Shown one piece after another: positions 21,757 to 33,740 of a DNA stretch of 64,000 nt. The notes below the pieces were generated by a model. The model did not search any database and was not told the origin of the DNA. It saw only the letters and a list, made by a program, of their open reading frames with translations. The translations under genes were made by a program, and so were the position numbers. The first letter of the stretch is position 1, and the number at the start of each line of letters is the position of its first letter. Source of the stretch: Rhizophagus irregularis (taxonomy: Eukaryota > Glomeromycota > Glomeromycetes > Glomerales > Glomeraceae); the NCBI RefSeq assembly GCF_026210795.1, contig NC_089440.1, positions 2,418,001-2,482,000 on the forward strand, read 5' to 3'.

Positions 21757-22176
21757 AATTAAAATTAGCGTTAAAACATTTAAAAATAATTTATTAAATT
21801 AATTAAAAATAATCAGATGTTTAAAAATAAATAATTTAATAAATTAGCAATAAAGGAAGTATTTTTAAAAGAAAAGGAATTTTACACACTTTTATATATT
21901 TCTAATTAAAATTCAGTTTAGATAATGATGTAACTTAAATCAATTAAACTTTTTTCTTACCATTAAATATTATAGTACAAATTCATCAATAAACTTTTTT
22001 CCTTGGTGGCTTATTCTCAAATTACTAAGACCACTATATCATTTTTTTAAAGCTTACACCATATATTTATAAAAATAAAGAAAAAATTTGTAGTTAAAAT
22101 GTCTCTTAGAATGCGTAAAGCAGGCCTAAGTCCATGATAACAGATAAAAAATAATACATTTCGGCTATATAAACTA
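21757..22176. other. intergenic, nothing recognised
   Basis: AT-rich DNA with no open frame or repeat that I can support. Confidence 0.4.
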
Positions 22177-22371
22177 TAGTTGCAGGCTAAACTAGTTTTT
22201 GAATTTGGCAAAACGTCTAAACCTTAGTTTTGACAATTTTTTTATAAGAATTTATTATAGTTTTGCTATTATATATAATTTTTATAGTTAGGTTTTACCA
22301 ATTTATTATTAAGTTTTTAATATAGTTTTATTAAGTTTCGCATTTATTATGGAGTTTCACCCGCAATCTTA
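22177..22371. mobile_element. 195-bp hAT-like MITE
   Basis: Begins TAGTTGCAGG and ends CCGCAATCTTA, imperfect inverted ends. It is flanked by the same 10 bases ATATAAACTA on both sides (22167-22176 and 22372-22381), of which 8 would be the expected hAT duplication. Internal motifs (TTATTATAGTTTTG, TTAAGTTTCG) resemble the 244-bp MITE family, so it may be a diverged relative. Confidence 0.6.
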
Positions 22372-23766
22372 ATATAAACTAAGATGAAAGTTCGCTAAAG
22401 CTTTTACTAATGAGGAAAAACAAATAGTTTTTAATGACATAGCAACAATTTCACTGGAAGAAAATAATTTATTAAGTAGCTCAGATAAAAATAAACTTTT
22501 GATACCTCTTCTCAGCTTGCAGAATACAGCTTTGAAAAAAAAATGATCAAATTAAAATTCAGAATCAGTTATCTGACGAAGAAATAAATTGTGTAAATGA
22601 ATATGAGAACCAATATGAATGTGAGAATGAGTGGAATGAGTATGATGAAAATGACTATGAATACGATGAAAACCAAACAATAGATTATAAAAGTGAAAAT
22701 TCTGGATTATATTTCAAAAATATACTGCTAACACTTTATTACAAGGTGAACTACAACAATATGATAATAACGATATAACATATAACTTTTCAGGAAAGGT
22801 GAGTCCATATTTTCAAAACTACACACATTTTCTGTTATTTATATGGATAACAAAACACCAAATATGTATAGCTTAGTAAGATTTACAACAATAAATATAA
22901 ATAATTATTTATATTTTTCTACAAATAAGGTTGCAAAACTTATCAGGATTTTTCTAATATTGTCAAACATCCAGACTTTAATCTTAACGATGTTCCATGC
23001 TTTCTTCCTACCATCAAAAAATATCGAAATAGTTTACCATTAATTCCATTTAATGGTTATAATGTTAAACTAAATAATTGGAACACTTTTTTAACATTAA
23101 AACCTACACGTCAATCATTTATATTTCCATTAAAATTAATTTTATATCATATATTATTAAATCCAAAGTTGTGTAATCAAATGTATTTTGATTCTAGCAT
23201 TTATTCTGATATTATACGGAAGTTATAGCATGGTGATATTTGGCATAAATCACTATTGTTTGGTAGTACATGTATTCAAGTAAATAATGGTCAATATAAT
23301 CAATAATATTTCTAATCGATTGATATTTTAATGTAATTTTAACTTATTTCATTTTTTTTTAGTTATATATAAACTCGGGAGGACTCTGAAATATATATGT
23401 AGGGGTAAGGTATATAATTGCATCGCCAGCATAGAGAAATTTTATGGGGTTAGGTATTGATTTGTGTACAACCTGAGGATTTTTTAGCTATAATCAGACT
23501 ATTAAAATGCGTATTTTTAACAGGTTTTTGTTTAAGTAATGGTTTATTTTGTGTATTTTAATGATTTGACTGATCATATATATATATATTTTATTGAAAT
23601 AAATATAAATAAATATAAATAACTATTAGTGCAAAAAAACTTTATTTAATGCAAAAAAATGTGTAATGCTTGTGCATTAATAATACATTTATATAATTAT
23701 GTAACATAAAGTTATTAAATTTTTTTAAAAAATAATTCTTTGATAAATGATTAATAAAACAATATG

Positions 23767-24020
23767 TACCGTATAACAGGGCCACAGTACCCCGGGTATG
23801 ATACAGATTTCAGAGGTTTTGACCTTATACCCCCCACTATTGTGTGAGTTTTTATTATTAGTAGATATATATAAAACTTATATAATAATTGGGTATTTAT
23901 CATGAGTAATACCTAGGTATTTATTAAATTATTTTAAATAATAAAATCGGTAGAAAATGGGAGTTCTTTTTTGTAGGGTACTGTGCATAGAGGGGGTACT
24001 GTGGCCTGCAAAATATGGTA
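23767..24020. mobile_element. 254-bp MITE with TACC...GGTA ends
   Basis: The left end TACCGTATAACAGG, GCCACAGTACCCC matches the reverse complement of the right end (TACCATATTTTGCAGG, CCACAGTACCCCC). TA at each edge may be the target duplication (Tc1/mariner-type). Non-coding. It lies inside the relic transposase. Confidence 0.7.
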
Positions 24021-24934
24021 AATCACATGATTATCAGTGGTTAAAAAATTAATTTGCATATTTTTTCCAATAATCCAAAATAAGGAGGCAATTTTGCGTA
24101 CTAAACTTATAGAAAACCCTTGCATATAGCTATTAGTAAAAAGTTCAAAAGTCACCTTACCTTTTATATATATTTCAGGATCCTAACTCAGTTTATTAAA
24201 TATCACAACTCATTAGGGACAAATATTTCTTATGGACGAATTGTTGGTTTTGTTATTTGTGATAAAACCAATCATCCATTAACTAAAGTGGAAAGTATAT
24301 GTGACTTTGATTTATTACTACCTAAATTTTTAAAGTCTTGTCAAAAAAGAAATCAAACTTCATAAAAACTTTGGATAACTAATGAAAATGTAATTATTCA
24401 AAATACTTGGACCAAGTTTAAAATCAAAGTATGGCTTATAGACACAGATGAACCTGATGATTATGATTATATTATTGATAAAATTATTTATAAAATTAAT
24501 AATACATGGACTACAAGATCAATTGAACTTTGTCATCAACATCTAATTGAATACATTCAAATACAAAAAATTCCAGATGGACTACTAGTCTTCAAATTTT
24601 TCCTTGATATTTACATTAATAAATTTGGATCATTTCAAAATGCATATCATGCAATAGGAGGCATCTATCTGCAAATTGAAAATATGCCACTAAAAACTTA
24701 AAAATCACTTTCTTTTAGGATTTATTCCTTTTGGCACAAATTGCACTGATGTTTTAAGACCTTTAATTGCAAATATAAAAGAACTAGAAAATGGTTTTAC
24801 AGTGGTTATAAATAAAGATAACAGGTGGATTGTGTAATATTACATCAGATTTATACATGAAACCGAAATTAGTTAATTTTGACCTCTGAAATGGTCAAAA
24901 TAGTCAAAATGATTTCGACTTGAGCCCCTCCAAA

Positions 24935-25200
24935 AGTCGGAATGGTCGAAATTACATCATAGTCATATGATTTTATAGTAGACAATAATATTAAAATTCA
25001 AAGTTAACGAACTCCGCATCCAGTGATTCGATTTTTATGATCTTTACGCGGTTTGATTCAGCTCATCGAGAGGATTCCAATGATATGTATTTCATATCTG
25101 TAGCATCAATATTGATGGAGTTATTCACGTTTAAAATTTTATATTAAATTATAATTATAAAAATCACATGACTATGATGTAATTTTGACCATTTCGATTT
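24935..25200. mobile_element. inverted-repeat unit of about 266 bp
   Basis: The arms AATGGTCGAAATTACATCAT, AGTCATATGATTTT (24941-24975) and its near reverse complement ending TGATGTAATTTTGACCATTT (25157-25195) form a stem of about 35 bp. Non-coding, MITE-like. No target duplication identified. Confidence 0.6.
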
Positions 25201-25203
25201 TAA

Positions 25204-26673
25204 CATATGTGCCGATTTTTGGAATTAGTCTAAATTAAGATTTTTATAAAAAGTTAATATTTTAGTAAGATTAACATTACACAAATCTAAATTAAATATG
25301 TGTTACATATTTACATAACTCAGATTTAATAAAAAATAAAAAAAATTTTTTTAATCAATATTCAAAAATAACGGTAATAACCACTTCTTTTTCCCCATCA
25401 CTGCCCATCACTTTTCCATCATTTTTCTATTCACTTTTATTAAATATGACAAAAAAGTTTATAAGCAAATATAGCAGTTATTTTTAAGTGGTAAGTAAAA
25501 GAAAAAACTTAATATTTTATATACATAGATAAGACATATTTTTTCATAATTTTTAGCTTTAATTTATTGTTTTTTTTTTGTAAAAAATACATGCAAATAA
25601 AAAATAATTATGATGTAAAATAGTTGTAAAATGAATAATAAGATATTCTTTTTTTTCAAAATAACTAATTATATATTTGTTTTTTATCTTTTAAAATTAT
25701 TTTATTAGATTTATTCTACTAAAATCCTTAAATGGCAAATAAAATCTTTTAAATAAAGTAAAAGAATTTGGGATTCTCTTATGAAAGCATTTTTTGGTAA
25801 GAAATAAAATTTTCAGATCGGACTTTATGCAGGTGACAAAATCGTGCATTATTATTCCTGGAGATATGCTAACGTCATCATTTTACATTCATTTGAAAGC
25901 TGAGAATTTGCTCTATCGTAAGAATCAAAGATCAGGAAAATTGGATCACTGGATGAGGCGTAATTAACGATCAAAGTCAAATCAAATTTAAAAATTAAAA
26001 ATAAATATATTAGACGTAATTATTCACAATCCAGTGATTCAATTCATTTGATTTTAGGCTTATTAGATAGACCTCAATTTTCTCTTTCAAATGAATATAA
26101 TTTCATTCGTGTAGCTTGCATCTACAGGTATTTAATAAATTTTTTTATATCAGATTTTATCAAACTTATAAAATTTTATATTAATAATATACCTAAACAT
26201 CTGCATATATTAAACGAATTATTTTAAATTTATTTTAAAGATAAAGGTTGGCATCACCTTAGGGAGCAAAGATCATTCAAATTGAATCACTACATGTAAA
26301 GTAATTAATGATCAAATTTAGATAAAATTCAATAAATATACTGAACGTGACTACTGAACAACTAGTGATTCAATTCACTTGATTTTAGATTCATTAGATA
26401 GATCTCGATTTTCTCTTTCAAATGAATGTAAATTTATTTGTATAGCTTATTTCTACAAAGAATTATCAATGATTTTGTCATGAGAGTTATATTTGATCTT
26501 TTAAATTTTAATGATATCTTATATTAAAAAAAAATTAAAAATTATATAATTAATTAGTTTTTTTTGCATTATCTAGTATAAATTTATTATTCTTATATAA
26601 ATGATAATTTATATTTGCTTTAATAAAATTATTTTTGTGTAAAAAAATTAGATTCCAAGAATCAGCCCATATG
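25204..26673. mobile_element. 1,470-bp non-coding element, copy A
   Basis: Starts CATATGTGCCGATTTTTGG and ends CCAAGAATCAGCCCATATG; the ends are inverted repeats with a few mismatches. Its body matches copy B at 34719-35824: TGTTACATA near the left, the AAAATAACRRTR block, TCACTTTTCMATCA repeats, AAAGTTTATARGCA, and the CCAGTGATTCAATTCAT segment. Copy A has that last segment, about 360 bp long, duplicated (about 25890 and 26250). No gene seen. Confidence 0.65.
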
Positions 26674-27441
26674 ATTTCGACTTTTAACCTTCCCAAGTCA
26701 AAATATTTCTACTTTTGGGCTTTAATTTTAACTTTATATATAATCAGATTTACCTGAAGGAAACGAACAAGCTGGAATAAAGCATTATAATGCTAATCAT
26801 AGTTGTCATATCTGTACTATCCATCATGATGAACTATGCTATATATCTTTTGATCTTGCTTGCTGCGGGCAGATGTTATCATTATATAACTTTTAAACAA
26901 TATGTCAAATTGAGTAATGCTTAAACTTGTCATAAACAAGAACTATTATTACAGCAATATGGTATTTAAAAAATCCTCCAATTTTGATAGTATAACTTGT
27001 AATTATCATCTACAATATCCTCTTCATTGCATGAAAGGTTTAGCTATAATATATTACAAAAAACATTTTCAGTTTTGACGTCTAAAGGAGGAGAATCATT
27101 TTTAAATACTTTGAAATATTTTGAGTTTTCAAGTAGATGGTCATGTCAACAAAATCCTATAACTCATCTTAATTCTTATTTCTTTTCAGATTATCTTTGT
27201 TTGACAATAATAATGCCATTTCTAATTGATCGGGCAATTGATATCAATTTATTAAAAGAATCATTTACTAATCATATGTTAATGTCATATGTTTTTTACA
27301 AAAAAATATGTAGTTGACCAGTTATGTTATCTTTGAATATTATTTGCAAAATTGGTTGCTCTAATATTTAAGAAAAATTACACTAAAGAGGACCAAAAAA
27401 ATTTAGATGTTTATATCATCCAGTGAGATCAAAGGTCAGTA

Positions 27442-27950
27442 TATATGTTGTGCCTCAGATCGATTCTTGCCTCAGATTGAAGCTCACGCACCTCAGATTG
27501 AGATTGTCATCTGACGTACCTCAATTGCTAATATAAATGAGCTATAATTAAACATCAAAATTTCCAATTTTAATGTATTTTTAAGTCTTAAGTAAACTTA
27601 TTTATCATTATTTTAAGTATACAATCCTATAATTTCAGATTAATTGGAATTATACTTATTAAATCTTTTCATTTGAAAAATGACTCAAAATATAATGATT
27701 TTTCAGATAAAACACAAATATAAACTTCAATATAAATCGGATTTACATAAAAATTTCAGGAAACATGTAATTCATTATGGTGCACAAGTTTATTTATGTT
27801 ATAAAAAGTGGTTTAATTAATGAGAAAAAAAGTTTACCTATAACAGACTTTATTGAATAATTCAAATGAGGTGAGGTAGGCGACAATCTAATAACTGTTG
27901 AGGTCTGAGCTTCAACTGCGAGGCGAATCGATCTAAGCGCACAACATATA
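27442..27950. mobile_element. 509-bp MITE with long inverted ends, TA duplication
   Basis: The left end TATATGTTGTGCCTCAGATC matches the reverse complement of the right end (TATATGTTGTGCGCTTAGATC) and similarity continues for about 55 bp (CGATTC, GAAGCTCA, ACCTCA). TA borders both sides (27440-27441, 27951-27952). Non-coding. Confidence 0.78.
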
Positions 27951-27976
27951 TATCTTGTATATATATTTTATATATA

Positions 27977-28734
27977 CAGTTAAACCCCCATACAGTCACA
28001 CCCTATACAGTCACACTTCTTTATAAGAATTTGATTTTGAGAAACGGTTTTAAATACTATCAAATTACTCTCTATAATCACAATTTGACTATAATCACTA
28101 TCACCGCATAATTCCAAACACATATATCATTTCTATTAGTGATTAGCACTGGTAAAAAAATGATTTATCCTACACATATCTTACACATATTGGGTACTCA
28201 AAATGTAGAAAATCATACACAAATAATACACATATCATATACATATCGGGTACTAATATATATATCATACATATATCGTACCTAATAGGTATACTATATA
28301 TATAAGTATTCCGATATGTGTATGATATGTGTATTATTTGTGTATGATTTTCTACATTTTGAGTACCCGATATATGTAAAATATGTGTAGGATATGTGTA
28401 GGATAGACCATTTTTTTACCAGTGTAGACATCTATTAATTACATTATAATTTCGGCCAAAAAGCAATTTCGCCCAGAATTATGAAACATATAATTTTTTC
28501 TTTCCTTTTTAAAAATTAATGTTACATGACATTTCAACACAAAATTGGCAAAAAAAAATTTTGTGGAATGGCTATCACCAAAAAAGGAAATATCCGTAGT
28601 GATCACATAATTTTATAAATTATAATTTACTAATTTCAGCCAAAATTAAGATATAGTACCTGTATATAAGCACACCCCTATACAATCACTGATTTTATGG
28701 GAACCAATTAGGTGACTATATGGGGGTCTAACTG
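27977..28734. mobile_element. pogo/Tigger-like MITE, TA duplication, hosting a nested MITE
   Basis: Ends CAGTTAAACCCCCATACAGT and, reversed, CAGTTAGACCCCCATATAGT: inverted repeats of about 24 bp. TA flanks both ends (27975-27976, 28735-28736). The CAGT..ACTG termini with TA duplication are those of pogo/Tigger-type elements. The 278-bp element at 28147-28424 is inserted in it; without that it would be about 480 bp. Confidence 0.82.
28147..28424. mobile_element. 278-bp palindromic MITE, CACTG ends, TAG duplication
   Basis: Begins CACTGGTAAAAAAATG and ends with its reverse complement; the two halves pair over more than 110 bp (TATCCTACACATATC, GGGTACTCAAAATGTAGAAA, TCATACACAAATAATACACA), so the whole element can fold on itself. 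TAG is duplicated at 28144-28146 and 28425-28427. CACTG termini plus a 3-bp duplication suggest the CACTA/CMC group. Confidence 0.88.
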
Positions 28735-29260
28735 TATATACAGTCAACTCCCTCTATAGTTACTTCCGTTATAGTCATATTCTACTATATAGTCACACTA
28801 GTTGAATGTTCAAAACACTTTATTATTAAAATCTATCTTATATAGTCACAATCTATCTATAGTCACTAAGGTTGCTTGTCTAAATCTCTTCAAAATCCTA
28901 CGATTAGTTTCGTTAAAATTTTACTATTGATTTATTATAGTTTTGGCAGAGTTTCGGCAGTTTTATTATTTATAATAAGTTTCGGCAGTTTCGCCTTTCT
29001 CCAAAGTTTTGCCAGTTTTTTAATATAACTTTAATATAGTTTCAGCAGAATTTCGCTTTTCGGTGAAACGCCATCTTGCCTAAACCCCTAGGTTTCGGCA
29101 AGCAACCTTAATAGTCACTATCACACCTATTCTCAAAAATCTTATATTAAAAAGAACCATTTATAATCACAGTTATATAAAGAATATATTAAATAACTTG
29201 GCATCTAATAATCGTACAAAGATGTAAAGATATATCATAGCTTGTCAGAATCGTCTCATT
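28735..29260. mobile_element. remnant of a second pogo-like element
   Basis: Starts CAGTCAACTCCCTCTATAGT at 28741, a variant of the pogo-like terminus, followed by repeats of ATAGTCAC. A related start (CAGTCAACTCTTTTTATAGT) lies at 56892. The right end is not clear; the GTCTCATTAAGACGAATC palindromic motif at 29245-29262 recurs near 57100. Interrupted by the MITE at 28867-29110. Confidence 0.5.
28867..29110. mobile_element. 244-bp hAT-type MITE, copy 2
   Basis: Same length and nearly the same sequence as 3610-3853: TAAGGTTGCTTG start, CAAGCAACCTTA end. Exact 8-bp duplication ATAGTCAC at 28859-28866 and 29111-29118. The high identity and intact duplications suggest recent movement of both copies. 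Confidence 0.92.
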
Positions 29261-29264
29261 AAGA

Positions 29265-29835
29265 CGAATCGAATGGTAGTAGTTTTATCCTTTTACTTTG
29301 CTAGTGTTTACGGCCAAACCTTCCTCTACCTCTTTTTGAGGCATTACGGGCTAGTATCCTATCATCTCCATGGGCAACCATTATACCGAAAGTACTTAAT
29401 TCCTCAAGTAACAGCATTACTATTAAAGACATCCCCTATCAGGCCAATTTTAAGGCTGATCTGAAGCTAGGAATACGCTGCCTACTCATCCTATACCCAT
29501 TGCATGATACTGGTATTCAATTTATTTTACGATCTTTAGAGAGCACCTACTTTCATGAAGGACTTTCGACAGGTAACATCAACTATCTAGTACCCATTTT
29601 AGGTACTAAGTTTCACTCAAAAGCCACTACAGCCTGCGATTACCTAGCAACAATAATACAATTGTTTACTTTAAGTGGTATACTTTGTAGTGACCACTCA
29701 GACAGGAAGTAGTAGGCATCTGTTTAGGATCACCTTTTATGGTGGGTATCAACCACCAGAGATCACCAACCAGGATCCAAGAAGTGGGAAATCGAACCCT
29801 ATAACTATGCTACCCCTATAAAAAGTATTTATAAT
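29265..29835. other. unidentified, less AT-rich segment, possible SINE-like relic
   Basis: About 550 bp of balanced composition without a long convincing ORF. On the minus strand, 29825-29785 reads GGGGTAGCATAGTTATAGG then GTTCGATTTCCC, like tRNA A- and B-box motifs placed too close for a tRNA. It could be the head of a tRNA-derived SINE. The edge CCCCTATAAAAAGTATTTAT at 29812 resembles the ends of the element at 31666. Confidence 0.25.
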
Positions 29836-29890
29836 TAAAATATAATTAAAAACTTTTTAAAATATATTTAAATTGAAGTTTGCTATTTAC

Positions 29891-29940
29891 CACCACTGGT
29901 GGTTAGCACCAGTGTCACGTGATTATATATATCACGTGAC
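29891..29940. other. two adjacent palindromes, CACTGGTG and GTCACGTGAT
   Basis: CACTGGTG, five bases, CACCAGTG is followed by GTCACGTGAT, seven bases of TA, ATCACGTGAC (29914-29940). The second contains two CACGTG boxes. It lies downstream of the MULE relic's 3' end. Could be a cruciform-prone or regulatory site, or a transposon end remnant. Confidence 0.6.
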
Positions 29941-32039
29941 TTCGAAATTTCTTAATGCGCAGAAACTATTGTTTTTAATCTGTATGTAAAAACTTTGTAA
30001 TAAATTTATACATTTAATAAAAGAAATTGATACAAAAGCTAAATCTTTGTTTATTTTTTATTTGAGTGCAAGTGTACAACAATTAACTATTACACTATTA
30101 ACCGCCTTACCCAACTAAACTAAGTATTCATTTTCTTTGTTGGCGGATGATTCAGTTTTGTATTTTGGACATCCACGGATATTATGACCTTTTCCAGAGC
30201 AATAACTGCATGTTTTCTGTACTGTTACATCATCAGGTTTTCCTGATGTAATACAATTATTTTCTACCGTCGATTTATACCGCTTTGGAGGTCGTCCTTT
30301 TGGTTTGTGATACTCAGAATTTGATATATCAGAAGAACAAATAAAGTTGAGGATTATCTTGAATAGAAGATCCTTGCAAATCCTGTAATGATTCGGTACC
30401 TGAAAAAAAAATAAAGTTTTTAGTATTTTCGAAGCTTAAACCTATGCTATACAATATATGGTATCTATGGTATCCAAGAAAGAAATAATACTTACTCTTT
30501 TCAATGCTTAAACTGGTACTTCTACGATATTTCATAATAAATTGCGTCAAAATTCTGATTAATTCAGCCGTAACATCTTCCGTAACAGCGATTTGAATAC
30601 TCATTTTAGCTATAGACATCGCGACGCCATATTGAATTTTTTATTGACCTTTTCTCTGATCGTTGGAGTATATACGTTATCTGTTCTTAATTGATTCATG
30701 TAACTCAATGGTATCGTTGTATGATTTTTTTCACCATTTACAATCGTAATAAAACCCGTTGAGTTGGTAGGCAGATCTGAACTCAAATTAAACCAATGTG
30801 TATGAATATGTGAAATATGAAATATCGCGTTGTCTGACTGAATAAGCACCCTGAATTGATGACGGCATATCATTTCTTGATTGACAATAAACATACAGGT
30901 GCAAAGTAACGTCGCATCTTTAAGTATAACAACGTAGTGTGATTTGGAAGTTTTCGATGCAATATACGATACTTCCCAAATCTCAGTAATATCATTGTAA
31001 GATATACCATTAAGGAGTTTCCGCAAACGAATTTGAGGTATATCATGTGAATGTCCTAATATACCTAATACGCTGTTATTAAAATTGGTTTCTTCGTCTT
31101 TAACCTGATTAATTGAAACCAAATTAGCTTGATAAAGCAACGATTGGTTCATTTGGGCTCTTTGAATTGACAAGAGAATAGCCAATAAATTCGCTTGCAA
31201 TACAGAATCAAGTTCTTTGAAAATGGTGTTATAGGTTGATGGAAGCCTAACCGACAGATTTGATTCATAAAAATCATTAATTTAGGTATAATGAGATTCC
31301 TTGTCTAATTCGCGTTTAATGGCTGTTACTAGCTCTTTTAACAACGTGCCTCGGACAACAAGCTTTTTTATAACGCCATTTATCGATTCTACACGCTGTG
31401 TGTTTTCTATGCCTGCAGTAAATATTTTTGAAATACAATATCGAGCCCAAGATTCTCGACTAGGATAAATTCGTTTTTCAAGATATAGACGACATGGCTC
31501 ATACTTGTCCAACATTTCTTGATATTTCATATTGAATTGTTTTTCGCTGTAGCTATTCCTCATAGTGTAAAAATCTTCAACGAAACTCGACGCCATGTCA
31601 CCTCGAAGCTTAGACTTGGCTTTTTTTTTTACATTTTCAAGGAAATGATAAATGCATAATAAGTGCCCTATAAAAAATATGTATACGGTTTTTATACTGT
31701 ATATACGTATTTTTGATACAGTTCGCATTTTTACATACGGCATATCAGTATAATGTATACTGTTCGCAAAATGTGTTTAGTAAAAAATACAATAAAGTAT
31801 ACGGTAAACATACTGTGTGATATGGTATATTAAATTCATACGTCTATAACGTATATCATTTCTACTGTATATCAGTATTTTGTATACGGTTCACAAAAAT
31901 ATTGTAAATAAAGGATACGGTATATGTATTATTCTACAGTATATTAAAATTCATATGTTTATAACGTATTTTCTACAGATATACACAGGTCAAATAAATA
32001 AAAATCAGATTTTTGCCCTTTTTAATATGGCTGTCTGAT

Positions 32040-32215
32040 TTTTTAGCAATTTTAATATAATATTTCCGATTTTAATAAATATTTCTGATTTTAATATAAT
32101 ATTTCTGATTTTAATAATATTTCTGATTTTAATAAATATTTCTGATTTTAATATAATATTTCTGATTTTAATAAATATTTCTGATTTTAATATAATATTT
32201 CTGATTTTTAACATG
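32040..32215. repeat. short tandem repeat, TTTCTGATTTTAATA units
   Basis: Repeats of ATTTCTGATTTTAATATAAT and ATTTCTGATTTTAATAA alternate about nine times. The minus-strand open frame there is an artefact. Confidence 0.8.
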
Positions 32216-32659
32216 AAATTGCCGATTTTTGGTTATTTGTAATAGGATTTTTCGATTTTAATATAAAATTTCTGATTTTAATATATAACATGTGATTATG
32301 TATTACGGTTTAATATTTATTTATTAACTTAGATTTTTTTTTTATTTCAGTTATAATTATTTTTTTGCCTCAAAAACTTTACTAAAATACTTTTTAAATA
32401 CTTTATAAAATAGAATTAAAATATTTTTTTTCTTAAATATAAATACATTTAAATTAAATAACTCATAATTTAAAATATAAACAAATATTATATTTTTTTT
32501 ACATATATTTCAAAGTATGGTTTGAGCATTTTGGCTGAAGTAAATCTTATTCTTTTAATTAAAAGTAGTTTAGTAAGTTTAAAACTGTTAAGATCATAAA
32601 AGTACAGTTAATATTTTTGGAATTATTTACATTTTTTATATAATACAGTAGTATTAAGT

Positions 32660-33740
32660 TACAAATTTTTTTACCTTCAGAGCGTATTTTGAGATCTTTA
32701 GCCAAAGTAAATCAACTTCTTATATTAATTGTAAGTTGTTCGGCAGGTTAAAATCTACTTGGATATTAATTTTCACGAAGGTACAGTTAATACTTGATGA
32801 GTCATTCACAATTTTCACAACAGTACTCATTCACGAATTTTATTTTTTTCATTTTGTCACTTCAGAGCGTATTATGAGCACTTTATCCAAAGTAAACCAA
32901 CTTCTTATATTAATTGAAAGTTGTTTAGCATGTCAAAATCTACTTGAATATTAATTTTCACGAAGGTACAGTTAATACTTGATGAGTTACTTACGATTTC
33001 ACAATGGTACTCATTTACGAATTTTATTTTTTTCCGTTTTGTCAATTCAGAGCGTATTTTGAGCACTTTAGTCAAAGTAAATCGACTCCTTTTATTAATT
33101 GAAAGTTGTTTAGAATGTCAAAATCTACTTGAATATTAATTTTCACGAAGGTACAGTTAATACTTGATGAGTTATTATGAGTTATTCACGATTTTCACAA
33201 TTCATTTACGAATTTTATTTTTTCCGTTTTGTCACATCAGAGCGTATTTTGAGCACTTTAGTCAAAGCAAATCGACTTCTTTTATTAATTGAAAGTTGTT
33301 CAGCAGGTCGCAATCTACTTGGATATTAATTTTCACGAAGGTACAGTTAATACTTGATGAGTTATTCACGATTTTCACAATGGTACTCATTTACAAATTT
33401 TATTTTTTTCCGTTTTGTCATATCAGAGCGTATTTTGATGAGCACTTTAGTCAAATTAAATCGACTTCTTTTATTAATTGAAAGTTGTTCAGCAAGTCGC
33501 AATCTACTTGGATATTAATTTTTATGAAGGTACAGTTAATACTTGATGAGTTATTCACGATTTTCACAATGGTACTCATTTACGAATTTTATTTTTTCTA
33601 TTTTGTTACTTCAGAGCGTATTTTGAGCACTTTAGCCAAATTAAATCGACTTCTTTTATTAATTAAAAATTGTTCAGCAGCTTAGAATCTACTTGAATAT
33701 TTATTTTAATGAAGGCACAGTTAATATTTGTGGAGTTATT
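32660..33740. repeat. tandem satellite, about 186-bp unit, about 5.5 copies
   Basis: The marker AGAGCGTATT recurs at about 32679, 32864, 33049, 33239, 33425 and 33613, spacings 185-190. Each unit also has AATCTACTTGRATATTAATT, ACGAAGGTACAGTTAATACT and TTACGAATTTTATTTTT. Short open frames seen in three units are the same repeat and not genes. Confidence 0.92.

Larger units (their letters stand above)
24854..26742. mobile_element. 1.9-kb insertion with 10-bp target duplication
   Basis: ATCAGATTTA occurs on both sides (24844-24853 and 26743-26752). Deleting the insert with one copy rejoins a transposase reading frame (CNITSDL with PEGNEQ). A 9-11-bp duplication is typical of MULE elements, but clear terminal inverted repeats are not seen (only loosely similar AAGTTAAAATT/AGTTAATTTT). 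It holds an inverted-repeat unit at 24935-25200 and the 1,470-bp element at 25204-26673. No gene inside. Confidence 0.7.
22400..27320 (+). pseudogene. second KDZ/Plavaka-type transposase relic, interrupted by insertions
   Basis: Pieces in order: acidic/tyrosine-rich leader (22580-22800), GT..AG intron to 22930, then KTYQDFSNIVKHPDFNLNDV, LPTIKKYRNSLPLIPF and SDIIRKL with a TAG; 24180-24360 with FVICDKTNHPLTKVESICDF; 24363-24700 with IQNTWTKFKIKVWLIDTDEP and FGSFQNAYHAIGGIYLQIEN; then GGLCNITSDL. The reading stops at the insertion 24854-26742 and resumes with DLPEGNEQAGIKHYNANHSC and CTIHHDELCY. A last exon at about 27027-27317 reads EFSSRWSCQQNPITHLNS. Order and motifs match the fungal transposase family also seen at 13842-17078 and its relatives. 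Many stops and frameshifts: long dead. MITEs sit at 23767-24020 and in the large insertion. Confidence 0.7.

Noticed and set aside
29785-29825. Functional tRNA gene on the minus strand
   Set aside because: A- and B-box-like motifs almost touch; there is no room for an anticodon arm and no acceptor stem.
29812-29832. CCCCTATAAAAAGTATTT as the left end of another copy of the 5.6-kb element
   Set aside because: No partner end or duplication could be found at a sensible distance; ACTTTTTATAGGG at 20205 is on the wrong side.
32736-33685. Series of 60-72-codon ORFs starting with similar residues
   Set aside because: Same frame of successive 186-bp satellite units; stops and frames are not conserved.
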